Part shown: positions 1 through 9,073 of the stretch, in pieces
Position numbering within the stretch: the first letter of the stretch is position 1
Layout of the letters: every line of letters starts with the position of its first letter
DNA from: an uncultured Flavobacterium sp.
Lineage (GTDB): Bacteria; Bacteroidota; Bacteroidia; Flavobacteriales; Flavobacteriaceae
Direction of reading: 5' to 3'
Assembly (NCBI RefSeq): GCF_947632075.1
Contig: NZ_CANRNX010000013.1
Coordinates: forward strand, 1 to 41,244
Length of the DNA: 41,244 nt
The notes under the pieces: generated by a model
Told to the model about the DNA's origin: nothing
Seen by the model: only the letters and a program-made list of their open reading frames with translations
Database searches by the model: none
Translations under genes and position numbers: made by a program

Positions 1-69
1 TAACCTGGGCTCGAACCAGGGACCTACTGATTATGAGTCAGTTGCTCTAACCAACTGAGCTATTAGACC
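1..69 (-). tRNA. tRNA with CAU anticodon (Met or Ile2), 3' end cut by window edge
   Basis: Read on the minus strand, the 5' acceptor strand GGTCTAA is followed by a D arm (AGCTCAGTTGGTTAGAGC), an anticodon arm ACTGA-CTCATAA-TCAGT with anticodon CAU (plus positions 33-35), and a T arm CCTGG-TTCGAGC-CCAGG. The 3' acceptor strand starts with TTA and is then lost at the window edge. CAU can be elongator Met or lysidine-modified Ile2. The GACTCATAATC anticodon arm resembles E. coli Ile2 slightly more than Met, but I cannot decide. Confidence 0.95.
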
Positions 70-138
70 AAGCTAATGGTTATTAACGAGTGCAATATTA
101 ATGCAATTTCTGCATTCTCACAAGTTTTATAAAAAAAA

Positions 139-540
139 TTATTTAATTTCTTGACAAAGCTCAATCAGAACTCCATTAGTTGTTTTTGGGTGTAAAAACG
201 CAACTAATTTATTATCAGCACCTTTTTTAGGAATTTCGTTTAAAACAGTAAAACCTTCATTTTTTAATCTTTCTATTTCAGAAACGATATCTTCAACATC
301 AAATGCAATATGATGGATACCTTCTCCTTTTTTTTCTAAAAATTTTGCAATTGGAGAATCTGGATTGGTAGCTTCTAACAATTCAATTTTGTTTGGTCCA
401 TTCATAAAGAAAGAAGTTTTTACACCTTCTGATGCTACTTCTTCTTCTTTGTAAGCTGGTGCTCCAAATAATTTTTCAAAAATTAAGTTTGAAGCTTGTA
501 AATCTTTTACAGCAATTCCTATATGTTCAATTTTTCTCAT
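139..540 (-). CDS. mce: Methylmalonyl-CoA epimerase
   Basis: A 133-residue VOC-fold protein that interconverts the (R) and (S) epimers of methylmalonyl-CoA in the cytoplasm, linking propionyl-CoA and succinyl-CoA. The whole protein is two beta-alpha-beta-beta-beta units. It opens with the typical KIEHIGIAVKDL, which places metal ligand His6. The second half has GIHHIAFDVEDI (His76/His77) and ends LIELCQ (Glu127). Length and motifs match the bacterial family. It is divergent from rbfA across a 63-nt gap, with its own TAnnTTTG element in that gap. The mutase is not in this window. VOC proteins are diverse, but the HIGIAV...GIHHIAF pattern is that of the epimerase. Confidence 0.9.
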   Translation of the reverse strand: MRKIEHIGIAVKDLQASNLIFEKLFGAPAYKEEEVASEGVKTSFFMNGPNKIELLEATNPDSPIAKFLEKKGEGIHHIAFDVEDIVSEIERLKNEGFTVLNEIPKKGADNKLVAFLHPKTTNGVLIELCQEIK

Positions 541-563
541 GATTTTTTAATCTATTATAGAAG

Positions 564-571
564 CAAATATA
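564..571 (-). promoter_or_regulatory. Promoter -7 element for mce
   Basis: The minus strand reads TATATTTG, an exact match to the Bacteroidota -7 consensus TAnnTTTG, 23 nt before the mce start codon. No convincing -33 TTTG was found. Confidence 0.5.
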
Positions 572-591
572 AATATATCTTCTGAAATTCG

Positions 592-599
592 TACTTTTG
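592..599 (+). promoter_or_regulatory. Promoter -7 element for rbfA, almost on the start codon
   Basis: TACTTTTG matches TAnnTTTG and ends only 4 nt before the rbfA ATG at 604. If it is used, the transcript would start at or within a few bases of the ATG, so it would be nearly leaderless. No -33 TTTG is evident. Confidence 0.45.
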
Positions 600-603
600 C
601 CAC

Positions 604-996
604 ATGGAAACAAACAGACAGAAAAAAATGGGTGCTTTATTGCAAGAAGATTTAGTAGATATCTTGCAAGGTGAAGTTCGTAAAAATGGAATATCTAATT
701 TAATTATATCGGTTTCTAAAGTTAGTGTTACAACCGATTTATCTATTGCAAAAGTGTATTTAAGTATTTTTCCAGCAGATAAAGGCGCAGCTTTACTTGA
801 GGCTATAAAATCTAATGCACCATTAATTAAGCATGATTTGGCTCAGCGTGTAAAAAATCAATTAAGAAAAGTTCCAAACTTAATGTTTTACATCGATGAT
901 AGCTTAGATTATATTGAGCAAATTGACAATGCGTTGAAAGCTGAAGAAAATCCGATTATTGATAGAGATTTATTAGCTCGTAGAAAGAAAAAATAA
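604..996 (+). CDS. rbfA: 30S ribosome-binding factor A
   Basis: A 130-residue protein that binds immature 30S subunits and helps mature the 16S rRNA 5' end, important in the cold. The N-terminus METNRQKKMGALLQEDLVDI and the following KVSVTTDLSIAKVYLSIFP stretch are typical of RbfA. It has a type II KH-like alpha-beta fold, and the C-terminal tail is charged (ARRKKK). I keep the ATG at 604 because METNRQKK is the usual flavobacterial N-terminus, although a promoter-like element ends just 4 nt before it. The downstream permease begins 2 nt after the stop, so the two are probably cotranscribed. Confidence 0.95.
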   Translation: METNRQKKMGALLQEDLVDILQGEVRKNGISNLIISVSKVSVTTDLSIAKVYLSIFPADKGAALLEAIKSNAPLIKHDLAQRVKNQLRKVPNLMFYIDDSLDYIEQIDNALKAEENPIIDRDLLARRKKK

Positions 997-998
997 TT

Positions 999-2204
999 TT
1001 GAATGTACCTTTTTACATAGCCAAACGTTATGCCTTTAGTAAAAGTAAAACTAAGGCAATTAATACTATTACTAAAATTTCTACTATTGGAATTTTAGTA
1101 AGCTCAATGGCTTTGTTTGTGGTGCTTTCGGTTTTTAGTGGACTTAAAACACTTAATCTTTCATATACAAATGAAATTGATCCGGATTTAGTTATTGAAC
1201 CTATTGAAGGAAAGTCGATTTTATTAAATTCAGATCAATTTGCAGAACTTTCTAAACTAAAAGAAATTGATGCATATTCTTTAGTTGTAGAAGAACGTGT
1301 TGTATTTAATTTTGGAGAAAAACAACTGGTTGCTAATATTAAAGGGGTTGATTCTTTATATCATAAAGTAACCAATATTGATCAAAATCTTATTTTTGGA
1401 GATTGGATATTACCTAATACCAATCAGGTTGTTCTTGGGCAAATTATTGCAATGAATTTGTCTGTAAGTGCATATTCAGAAGATAAAAATTTAGAAGTTT
1501 TGGCTATGAGACCTGGAGAAGGAGCTTTTGATTCTCCAGAGGATGCTTATAACAAAATTCCACTTGTACCTTACGGTATTTACGCCTTCAATAACACAGA
1601 TGTTGATGGTAAATACATTTATGCCGATTATCATTTGGTTCAGGATTTATTAGATTGGAAGTCAAATCAGTTTTCAAAAGTTGAATTTAAAATTGCTCAA
1701 GGTTTTTCTGAAAATCAGGTCAAAAATTCACTTCAAAATATTTTTCCTGAAAATGTACAGTTTAAAAATCGTTCACAATTAAATGATAGCTTACATAAAA
1801 TGCTTCAAACAGAAAGTATTGCTATTTATTTAATTTTTACAATGGTTATTATAGTTACCCTTTTTTCGTTGGCAGGTGCATTAATTATGATGATTCTTGA
1901 GAAAAAAGAACATTTAAAAACCCTAAATGATATAGGTGTAAGTATTGTTAATTTAAAACGCATTTTTTTATTTCAAGGGATGATACTTTCTACTTTCGGT
2001 GCTATTGTCGGATTGATTTTCGGATTTGCTATCGTTTATCTTCAGTACACTTTTGAGATCATTAAAATTTCAGATCAATTTCCTTATCCTGTAGAAATAA
2101 CCTTTTCAAATGTTATTTTAGTTTTTGCAACTATACTTGTACTTTCGTTTTTAGCATCACTTTTGGCATCTACTCGTATTTCTAAAAAATATCTTTCACA
2201 TTAA
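999..2204 (+). CDS. ABC transporter permease, LolC/LolE (FtsX/MacB) type
   Basis: A 401-residue inner-membrane protein with one N-terminal membrane segment (about residues 25-48), a large periplasmic domain (about 50-270), and three C-terminal segments (about 275-300, 322-350 and 368-392). This is the one-plus-three layout of MacB/FtsX/LolCE permeases, and the N-terminus FYIAKRYAFSKSKTKAINTITKIS is typical of LolC/E. Such permeases work with a LolD-type ATPase to extract lipoproteins for transport to the outer membrane. No ATPase gene is adjacent, so the substrate is an inference. The start is TTG, 2 nt after rbfA, with the next in-frame ATG far downstream. It is likely the second gene of an rbfA operon. 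Confidence 0.85.
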   Translation: MNVPFYIAKRYAFSKSKTKAINTITKISTIGILVSSMALFVVLSVFSGLKTLNLSYTNEIDPDLVIEPIEGKSILLNSDQFAELSKLKEIDAYSLVVEERVVFNFGEKQLVANIKGVDSLYHKVTNIDQNLIFGDWILPNTNQVVLGQIIAMNLSVSAYSEDKNLEVLAMRPGEGAFDSPEDAYNKIPLVPYGIYAFNNTDVDGKYIYADYHLVQDLLDWKSNQFSKVEFKIAQGFSENQVKNSLQNIFPENVQFKNRSQLNDSLHKMLQTESIAIYLIFTMVIIVTLFSLAGALIMMILEKKEHLKTLNDIGVSIVNLKRIFLFQGMILSTFGAIVGLIFGFAIVYLQYTFEIIKISDQFPYPVEITFSNVILVFATILVLSFLASLLASTRISKKYLSH

Positions 2205-2291
2205 TTATACTTTTTTAGGTTTTAACAATGATTTTTTTTTTGATATTAAGATTTATTTAATAAATTCGTTTTTATTAATTAATAACTTTTT

Positions 2292-3251
2292 ATGAAAAAA
2301 ATATTTACACTATTTGCTATTTTATTAGTATTAGTACTACCGATAGTTTCATGTAGTTCAGATGATGTTTCAGCAAAACAAGCGGAAACAGATCGAGGGT
2401 CTTTAGAAATTCCTAATGACGAAGATACTTCTAACATTCAACATAATCAATTAGCGTTGTATGTGAGTAAAAGTTCTGCTCAAACTGGAGAAATGGTAGC
2501 GTTTACCACAATGTTAAATGGTGTAGATGTTACAAACCAGGCCTCATATTTTATTAACAATATTGAAATCGGCGGGTATTATATAGCTTCAAATTTTCCT
2601 GGAACTTTTCGAGTTCAAGCAAAAATGGAAGGTTATATCGATAGCCCAATTGTAACTGTAGTGTATGGAGGTGGCGTAAATCCGGGCCCAAATCCTGATC
2701 CAAACCCAACAAATAATTTTATTTTTAATGGACAAGGTTATACTGTTACAAATAATATTTTAGTTTTAAATGGAGCTAGTTTTGTAGAAGGCTCTACTAC
2801 TGTAGCTAGAAGTTATTGGACCTCAATTTTAGTTAATAATGCAGATATAGAGCAAGCTTCTTTAGGTGCATTTATAGAATTTACAACTCCTTTTGAGATT
2901 ACTGATCCAGAGACTAATAACGGAAATGTAATTTTACCAAGTGGAAATAATGAAGTGTATTATGGAATATCTCAGTTGCTTGTAGGGGAGTTATATTTGG
3001 AAAATGTTGAAGGTAGTGGACAAGTTTCGTATCCAGAAGGATTTAGTTTAACTTCAACATCAAATATCTTTACAAGTAATATAGTTTTTGAAGACAATTC
3101 ATTACAAGTAAATTTCAATGGTGCTTTTGTGTTTGAAGATAACTCTCAAAATGAAAGACCTACCGCTGTTGCTTCGCAACGATTAATTAAAATGAAAGTT
3201 GATTCAAATACGAAAAAGTCAAATGGCTATAAAGTTTTATCAGCAAAATAA
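2292..3251 (+). CDS. Secreted lipoprotein of unknown function
   Basis: A 319-residue protein with a lipoprotein signal peptide: Lys-Lys, a hydrophobic run, then lipobox IVSC with Cys21, followed by SSDD. Acidic residues after the Cys do not prevent surface export in Bacteroidota. Residues about 50-125 look like an Ig-like module (QLALYVSKSSAQTGEMVAF ... GTFRVQAKMEGY ... VTVVYGG). A short Pro/Asn linker (NPGPNPDPNP) leads to a beta-rich C-terminal domain (about 145-300) with no motif I recognise. The last residues are basic. It sits 87 nt after the permease and is followed by a very strong hairpin. I assign only localisation. Confidence 0.8.
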   Translation: MKKIFTLFAILLVLVLPIVSCSSDDVSAKQAETDRGSLEIPNDEDTSNIQHNQLALYVSKSSAQTGEMVAFTTMLNGVDVTNQASYFINNIEIGGYYIASNFPGTFRVQAKMEGYIDSPIVTVVYGGGVNPGPNPDPNPTNNFIFNGQGYTVTNNILVLNGASFVEGSTTVARSYWTSILVNNADIEQASLGAFIEFTTPFEITDPETNNGNVILPSGNNEVYYGISQLLVGELYLENVEGSGQVSYPEGFSLTSTSNIFTSNIVFEDNSLQVNFNGAFVFEDNSQNERPTAVASQRLIKMKVDSNTKKSNGYKVLSAK

Positions 3252-3265
3252 AATTGTAGCAAATT

Positions 3266-3320
3266 AATATTAAACAAAAAAGCAATTAGATTATTTCTAA
3301 TTGCTTTTTTGTTTAATATT
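3266..3320. terminator. Perfect 25-bp bidirectional hairpin terminator
   Basis: The arms 3266-3290 and 3296-3320 are perfectly complementary over 25 bp with a 5-nt loop (TTATT), and TTTTTT lies in the descending arm. It closes the rbfA-permease-lipoprotein block, 15 nt after the lipoprotein stop. Confidence 0.9.
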
Positions 3321-3438
3321 TTGATGATTGATATATGTAAGTTCTTAAGTTTTGTTATTTGATATATACTTATACAATGAATGTTGTATGAAGCTAATTT
3401 TATTTTATTAGTTTTATAATTGATTGTTCTACTATAAT

Positions 3439-3471
3439 AAAAAACCTTTCAGTAATACTGAAAGGTTTTTT
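3439..3471. terminator. Hairpin terminator of the RND efflux operon
   Basis: The AAAAAACCTTTCAGT arm pairs with ACTGAAAGGTTTTTT around a 3-nt loop, giving a T tract on both strands. It lies 17 nt past the RND pump stop codon on the minus strand. The roughly 115 bp between this hairpin and the previous one hold nothing recognisable. Confidence 0.9.
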
Positions 3472-3488
3472 ATTTAAGCTATTTTAGA

Positions 3489-6400
3489 TTATTTCATATC
3501 ATCGAATTCATCTACATAGTTTTCGTTTTGAACGTAATAATCTGCGGTCATTAACTCTGCGTAATCATCTTTTTCTTTCTTTCCAAATCTTCTTCCAATA
3601 CTATCAAAAATTGAATATACTACTGGCACAATAATTAAGGTTAAGAATAACGATGATAATAAACCACCCATAATTACAAGTGCTAAACCTCGGTTTGTAT
3701 CTGCACCATCTCCTGTTGCAAATGCAATTGGCACCATCCCGATAACCATTGCAATTGTTGTCATTAAAATTGGACGGAAACGAGCGTGGTTTGCTGCAAT
3801 TAACGCGTCGTAAACACTTGCACCTAATTCAATTTTATGATTGGCAAAGTCAACCAACATAATGGCGTTTTTGGCAACCAAACCAATTAACATAATGATA
3901 CCTAAAATTGTAAAGATATTTAAGGTTTCGTTTGCAAGAGCTAAGAACAACAAAGCTCCGATGAACGATAATGGAATTGAGAATAAGATAATGAACGGTT
4001 TTGAGAAACTATCGTATAAGATTACCATTACAGAATAAACTAATAATATAGCTGCTAATAAGGCGATTCCTAAAGTACCAAAACCTTCATCTTGGTTTTC
4101 TTTGTTTCCTCCCCATTTAAAGGTAACTCCTGGTTTTAACTCTAATTTACTAAATTTAGCTTCCCATTCATCTGCAATAGTTCCGGCTGCTTTTCCTACC
4201 ACTTGCGATTGAATTGAAACAGAAGGAGATTTATCACGACGTTCTAATAATGATGGACCAGATCCGTATCCAACATCAGCAAATTGATCTAATGTGATAG
4301 TTTGTCCTTTATTATTAATGAACTTGGTAGATTTTACGTCATCAATAGTTCCTCTTCCTAAATCATCATAACGAATATTGATGTCATATTCTGTATCTCC
4401 AGCTCTATATTTGGTGTCTGTGTTTCCAGAGAAAGCTGTTTGCATTGCTCCACCAACAGTTGCAACGTTTAATCCTAATGAGTTCATTTTATCACGATCT
4501 AATTTCACTACAACTTCTGGAGAACCATCTTCTGAAGTTAATTTAATTTGTGATGAACCTGGTATTTCAGCTAACAATGCAGCTGCTTTTTCAGCATATT
4601 CTAATGCGTCTTCTTGAGTTGAAGCAATTACTGTTAAGTTTAATGGAGCTTGTTCTGCACCCATAATTCCAATATTTACAGTTCTCACTTTTGCACCAAC
4701 AGCAACTTTTTCCATTTCACGCATTAATTTTGCTGCGTAAACTTTAGTTGGCTCAATAACTTTATGATTATCTTCTAAGAAAATTTGAATTTCTCCTTTA
4801 TATTTTGTTCCTGTTGTTGAAAGCATTCCGTCAGATGATTGACCAACTGTGGTAATCATTTTAACTATTTCAGGTTTTTTAGCTAAATAGGCTTCTGCTT
4901 TTTGAATTAACTGATTGGTTCTTTCAATTGATGCGTCTTTTTCTAATTCAAATTGTAAATAAAATTCCTCTTTATCGTTTCCAGGGAAGAAATCTCCTCC
5001 AATATATCCGGCACCTACTAAACTTAAAGACGCAATAAATAAAGCAATAGTTACTAAAAGTGTTATAATTTTATTTTTAGCACTTCTTAATGACCAAACT
5101 AAAACACCAGAGATTCCGTGGGTTAACTTTCCTAAACCAGCTTCAAATCCATTTAAAATTTTTCCGAATAATGAATGCTTGCTAATGTGTTGTAATTTTC
5201 CGAAACGAGAATATAACCATGGAACAACTGTAAAAGAAACTAAGTAAGAAAACAAAGTTGAAACCATTACAGTTACACAGAACTGGCGTAAAATATCAGA
5301 AACTAATCCGGTAGATAATGCAATTGGTAAGAATACAACCACAATTACCATTGTGATGGCAGTTACTGTGAAACCAATTTCTTTAGCACCATCAAAAGAT
5401 GCACGAACCTTGTTTTTACCCATTTCCATGTGACGGTGGATATTTTCAATTACCACAATGGCATCATCCACAACAATACCTACAACTAATGATAATCCTA
5501 AAAGGGTCATTAAGTTTAAGGTATATCCAAATAATTTAAGAACTACAAACGTAGCAATTAATGATAACGGAATTGCAACTGTTGCAATGGCAGCATCTCT
5601 TAAACTGTGTAAGAAGAATAACATGATAAAAGCTACTAAAACAATAGCTAAACCTAAATCGAAAACTACGTTGTTTGCCGCTGTAATTGTATAATCTGTA
5701 GAGTCAGATGCAATTGCAATTTTAACTTCTTGGTTTGCATAATCTGTTTGTACAGTTTCTATAGTTTGTTTTACTAAGTTAGAAACTTCAACCGCGTTTG
5801 CATCAGATTGTTTGAAAACCTGTAATAAAATAGTGTTTTCTAAATCAATACGAGCGATCTTTTCAATGTCTTTAATTCCGTCAGAAACTTCAGCAATATC
5901 ACTTAAACGAATGTTTGCTCCAGAAGGAGTTGTAATTGGTAAGTTTCTCATTTGCTCTAACGAAGTAAACTTACCAGATAAACGAATTGTTGTTTGGTTG
6001 TTTCTTGTTTTTATATTTCCGGTAGGAAAATCAAGGTTAGAAGCAGCTATGATTTGCTGAACTTGATTAATTGTTAATCCGTACCCATCTAATTTTTCTG
6101 GGAAAACTTTTACTTGAATTTCACGTTCTTCACCACCAACCATGTCAACTTTTGCAACACCATTAATACGTGCGAAAACTGGTTGAATTTTCTGATCAAG
6201 TAAATCATACAATTCTTTTTCGGTTAATTTAGATGTTACCGAAAGATTCATGATTGCCACATCATCTAACGAGAATTTATTTAACGAAGGTGTTTTGGCA
6301 TCGTCGGGTAAATCGTTAACCACGGCATTGATTTTTCGTTGTGCATCGGTCAGTAAAAAATTTACGTCTGCGCCGGTGTTTAATGTAATCATAACTACAG

Positions 6401-6665
6401 AAACACTTTCCATCGATTTAGACTCGATTTTCTTTACGTTTTCTAAAGATGAAACGGCATCTTCAATTACTTTGGTAACCGATGTTTCTACCTCTTCAGG
6501 TGCAGCACCAGGGTAAACCGTTTGAACTGTAATTACGTTTACATCGAATTTAGGAATCAATTCGTATCCTAAAGAAAAATAGGATGCAATACCACCTAAT
6601 AATAATAGCGAGAAAAGTACTATGATTACGCTGGGTCTTTTTATAGATATTTCAGATATTTTCAT
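3489..6665 (-). CDS. RND efflux pump inner-membrane transporter (AcrB/HAE1-like)
   Basis: A 1058-residue proton-driven pump, the usual size for the family, with two repeats each having a large periplasmic loop. The N-terminus ISIKRPSVIIVLFSLLLL is TM1. TM4 carries the paired proton-relay aspartates Asp400-Asp401 in GIVVDDAIVVIEN, and the TM10 lysine is Lys932 in GLVAKNAIMLVDF. These match AcrB Asp407/408 and Lys940. It is the last gene of a tetR-tolC-MFP-RND operon, starting 8 nt after the adaptor stop. By family it exports hydrophobic or amphiphilic compounds from the periplasm or inner leaflet. The ion-relay residues argue for HAE1 rather than the metal-exporting CusA class, but the substrate cannot be read from sequence. 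Confidence 0.95.
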   Translation of the reverse strand: MKISEISIKRPSVIIVLFSLLLLGGIASYFSLGYELIPKFDVNVITVQTVYPGAAPEEVETSVTKVIEDAVSSLENVKKIESKSMESVSVVMITLNTGADVNFLLTDAQRKINAVVNDLPDDAKTPSLNKFSLDDVAIMNLSVTSKLTEKELYDLLDQKIQPVFARINGVAKVDMVGGEEREIQVKVFPEKLDGYGLTINQVQQIIAASNLDFPTGNIKTRNNQTTIRLSGKFTSLEQMRNLPITTPSGANIRLSDIAEVSDGIKDIEKIARIDLENTILLQVFKQSDANAVEVSNLVKQTIETVQTDYANQEVKIAIASDSTDYTITAANNVVFDLGLAIVLVAFIMLFFLHSLRDAAIATVAIPLSLIATFVVLKLFGYTLNLMTLLGLSLVVGIVVDDAIVVIENIHRHMEMGKNKVRASFDGAKEIGFTVTAITMVIVVVFLPIALSTGLVSDILRQFCVTVMVSTLFSYLVSFTVVPWLYSRFGKLQHISKHSLFGKILNGFEAGLGKLTHGISGVLVWSLRSAKNKIITLLVTIALFIASLSLVGAGYIGGDFFPGNDKEEFYLQFELEKDASIERTNQLIQKAEAYLAKKPEIVKMITTVGQSSDGMLSTTGTKYKGEIQIFLEDNHKVIEPTKVYAAKLMREMEKVAVGAKVRTVNIGIMGAEQAPLNLTVIASTQEDALEYAEKAAALLAEIPGSSQIKLTSEDGSPEVVVKLDRDKMNSLGLNVATVGGAMQTAFSGNTDTKYRAGDTEYDINIRYDDLGRGTIDDVKSTKFINNKGQTITLDQFADVGYGSGPSLLERRDKSPSVSIQSQVVGKAAGTIADEWEAKFSKLELKPGVTFKWGGNKENQDEGFGTLGIALLAAILLVYSVMVILYDSFSKPFIILFSIPLSFIGALLFLALANETLNIFTILGIIMLIGLVAKNAIMLVDFANHKIELGASVYDALIAANHARFRPILMTTIAMVIGMVPIAFATGDGADTNRGLALVIMGGLLSSLFLTLIIVPVVYSIFDSIGRRFGKKEKDDYAELMTADYYVQNENYVDEFDDMK

Positions 6666-6673
6666 TTAGTTTC

Positions 6674-7732
6674 TTATTTGATAATTTCAACAACTGTTTC
6701 GTTAACAAGGTTAATCTGACCTGAAACAATTACTTGTTCTCCTGCTTCTATTCCTGAGGTAATTTCAATGAAATCACCAAAAGTTCTTCCAACAGTTACA
6801 TTAGTTAAATATGCTTTTCCGTTTTTGAACACAAAAACTTCATTAGAACTTACAGAACCTACAAAAGCATTTCTTGAAACAACTAAAACATTGCTGATCT
6901 GAGAATCTCCGAAATAAGCATTTCCATACATTCCTGCTCTAAGTTCATTATTCGGGTTATTTTCAATTTCTAAATCAACTGGGAAATTTAAACTTGCGTC
7001 TGCTTTAGGGGCGATGAAAGTAATTTTTCCTTTGAATGTTTTTCCTGGTAAAACTGGAGATTCAACGTTAACAACTTGTCCGATTTTTAAACTACCAACA
7101 TTTTTTTCATCAACATTAACACGAAGCTTTAATGTTGAAACGTTTACAATCTCAAAAACTTCTTGTCCCGGATTTACGTACGAACCTGGTTCAATTGACT
7201 TTTTATTTACAATTCCAGAGAACGATGCAGTAATATTTACATCAGACGCTGAAATACGTGCGCTTTCTAAATTGTTTTTAGCATTCTCAAACTGAAGTTT
7301 AATTTGCTTAAGTTGTTGTTCTGTAACTCCACCAGTTGCGTAAGCACTTTCAAAGCGTTGAACTTCAGCTTTTGCATTGTTGTAAACGGCTTGCGCATTT
7401 GCAACACCAACATTTTGTTTGTCACTTTTAATAACTGCTAAAACTTGCCCAGCATTTACAAAAGAACCTTCGGAAACATTAACTTTAGAAACAACACCTG
7501 GAGTTTCTGTAGAAATTTTTACATCTTGTTTAGGCATAAAAATTCCGTTTGCAATGTATTGACCGTTAACTTCTTTGTATTCTACAGGTTCTATACGTAC
7601 AAGTACAGAAGCGTTTTTTTCTGCAACAATTTCTGTTTGTTTTTCGCTTTCTGCTTTGTTTTTGTTAAGTACGTACATAATTCCGGCAAGAGCTGCTATG
7701 ATTACTACTCCGGTAATAATTACTTTTTTCAT
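6674..7732 (-). CDS. RND efflux periplasmic adaptor subunit (membrane fusion protein)
   Basis: A 352-residue adaptor that bridges the RND pump and the outer-membrane channel. The N-terminal membrane anchor is IITGVVIIAALAGIMYVL. The first half-lipoyl segment is VSKVNVSEGSFVNAGQVLAVI, followed by an alpha-helical hairpin (about 110-160, with QLKQIKLQFENAKNNLESARI) and the second half-lipoyl (ITASFSGIVNKKSIEPGSYVNPGQ). A beta-barrel domain (about 205-275) and membrane-proximal domain with a GIEAGEQVIVSGQINLV ending complete the HlyD/AcrA layout. The anchor lacks a lipobox, so it is membrane-inserted rather than lipidated. It lies 17 nt after tolC and 8 nt before the pump gene. Confidence 0.93.
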   Translation of the reverse strand: MKKVIITGVVIIAALAGIMYVLNKNKAESEKQTEIVAEKNASVLVRIEPVEYKEVNGQYIANGIFMPKQDVKISTETPGVVSKVNVSEGSFVNAGQVLAVIKSDKQNVGVANAQAVYNNAKAEVQRFESAYATGGVTEQQLKQIKLQFENAKNNLESARISASDVNITASFSGIVNKKSIEPGSYVNPGQEVFEIVNVSTLKLRVNVDEKNVGSLKIGQVVNVESPVLPGKTFKGKITFIAPKADASLNFPVDLEIENNPNNELRAGMYGNAYFGDSQISNVLVVSRNAFVGSVSSNEVFVFKNGKAYLTNVTVGRTFGDFIEITSGIEAGEQVIVSGQINLVNETVVEIIK

Positions 7733-7749
7733 ATCTGTAAGGGCTTATT

Positions 7750-9069
7750 TTATTTAGTTAAAGTTTCTAATTCTCCTTTTGCTTTTATTAATTTAATTTC
7801 TGCTAATTTATAATCTAATAAAGCATTTGTTTGATTGTTTTGAGCATCTGAGTAAGATGTTTCGGCTTCTAATAAATCAGTTAAAGTAGCTAATCCGTTT
7901 TGGTAGTTGTTTTCTACATTTTCTAGAACTTGTTTAGCTAATTTTACGTTTTCTTTTTGTGTATTTAAAGTGATTAACGAATTTGTAATTTGTGCTTTTG
8001 CATTTTCTAAATCTAAGTTTAAAGCAAGTTTTGCATCTTTTACATCTGCGTGAAATTTCTCTAAATCTATTTTAGCTTGTTTGATTCTTGCTTTGTTTGA
8101 GCCACCATTAAAAATTGGAATATTCAAGCTTAATCCAATCGATGAAAAATCTGACCAATATGCTGTTGAATAGCTTTGAAACCAAGGCATTTTTTCACCG
8201 ATTCCTAAATAACCATAATTTGCATTTAAACTTAAAGTTGGATAACCCTGTGCGATAGTTGCTTTTAAATTAAGTTCTTGTAGTTCGCCTTGTTTTTCAA
8301 GTAATTGAATTTCTGTTCTGTTGTATCCAACGTTAGCGTTTTCAACAAATGCTTCAGTAGTTATTTCAAAAGTGTTTTCAGGAAGAGTTATCTCTGTGCC
8401 GATTTCCATCCCAATTAAATATTTTAAAGAATTTTCTTGTAATTCTAAAACATTATTAAGTTGTTGTTTTGCACTTTTTACGTTGTTTAACGAAACATTC
8501 ATTCGGTCTAAATCAATTTTCTTAGCTAAACCAGTTTGATATAAACTTTGTATTACATCTCTAACTCGAGTTGTGTTTTCTATGGTTTTATCTAAAGTTT
8601 CAATTTGAGACTTTGTTTTATATAGTTCGTAATATGTTGAAGCTACTTTTTCAATTACCTGCTCGTTAGTTAATTTTGCATTGATTTGGTAAAATTCTCG
8701 AGTTGATTTTGCAGCCTTTAATCCTGTAAAAACAGCTTGATTGAAAATTTGTTGATTCAATGAAACGGTTGCAGTTGATTGCCAAGGACGTCCCATTTTT
8801 ATGATTTGAGTTTGGCCTCCGAAATCTAAAGCAGTTTCTTGCAAAATTGCGTTGTAAGTTAAACCTCCGTTGGCATTAATTTGAGGTAAAGCACTTGCGC
8901 GAACTTCATCAATCATGTATTCGCTATTCTTTACATCTAATTTAGCTTTAATAGCTTCGGCTTTGTTTTCTAAAGCGAAGTTTAACGCATCTTTAAGCGT
9001 TAGGGTTTGTTGCGCTTGCACTATGTTTCCGATTAGCAGGGCAACTAAAGCAACTGTGAGCTTTTTCAT
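7750..9069 (-). CDS. TolC family outer-membrane efflux channel
   Basis: A 439-residue protein with a Sec signal peptide (cleavage probably after VQA, before QQTLTLKDAL). Two similar halves of long heptad-rich helices follow, each preceded by a LTLKDALNFALENKAEA or YPTLSLNANYGY type segment, as in the outer-membrane efflux protein domain repeated twice. It should form a trimeric barrel and periplasmic tunnel for the RND pump encoded downstream. TetR ends 4 nt before its start and the adaptor begins 17 nt after its stop, so all four genes are one transcription unit. There is no lipobox. Confidence 0.93.
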   Translation of the reverse strand: MKKLTVALVALLIGNIVQAQQTLTLKDALNFALENKAEAIKAKLDVKNSEYMIDEVRASALPQINANGGLTYNAILQETALDFGGQTQIIKMGRPWQSTATVSLNQQIFNQAVFTGLKAAKSTREFYQINAKLTNEQVIEKVASTYYELYKTKSQIETLDKTIENTTRVRDVIQSLYQTGLAKKIDLDRMNVSLNNVKSAKQQLNNVLELQENSLKYLIGMEIGTEITLPENTFEITTEAFVENANVGYNRTEIQLLEKQGELQELNLKATIAQGYPTLSLNANYGYLGIGEKMPWFQSYSTAYWSDFSSIGLSLNIPIFNGGSNKARIKQAKIDLEKFHADVKDAKLALNLDLENAKAQITNSLITLNTQKENVKLAKQVLENVENNYQNGLATLTDLLEAETSYSDAQNNQTNALLDYKLAEIKLIKAKGELETLTK

Positions 9070-9073
9070 ATAA

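Noticed and set aside
3841..6516. Several forward-strand frames opposite the RND pump gene
   Set aside because: They are shadows of a strongly coding minus-strand gene, with low-complexity products and no start or family signals.
7445..7813. Forward 122-codon frame opposite the adaptor and tolC junction
   Set aside because: Phe/Tyr/Asn-rich product typical of an antisense shadow, spanning two minus-strand genes.
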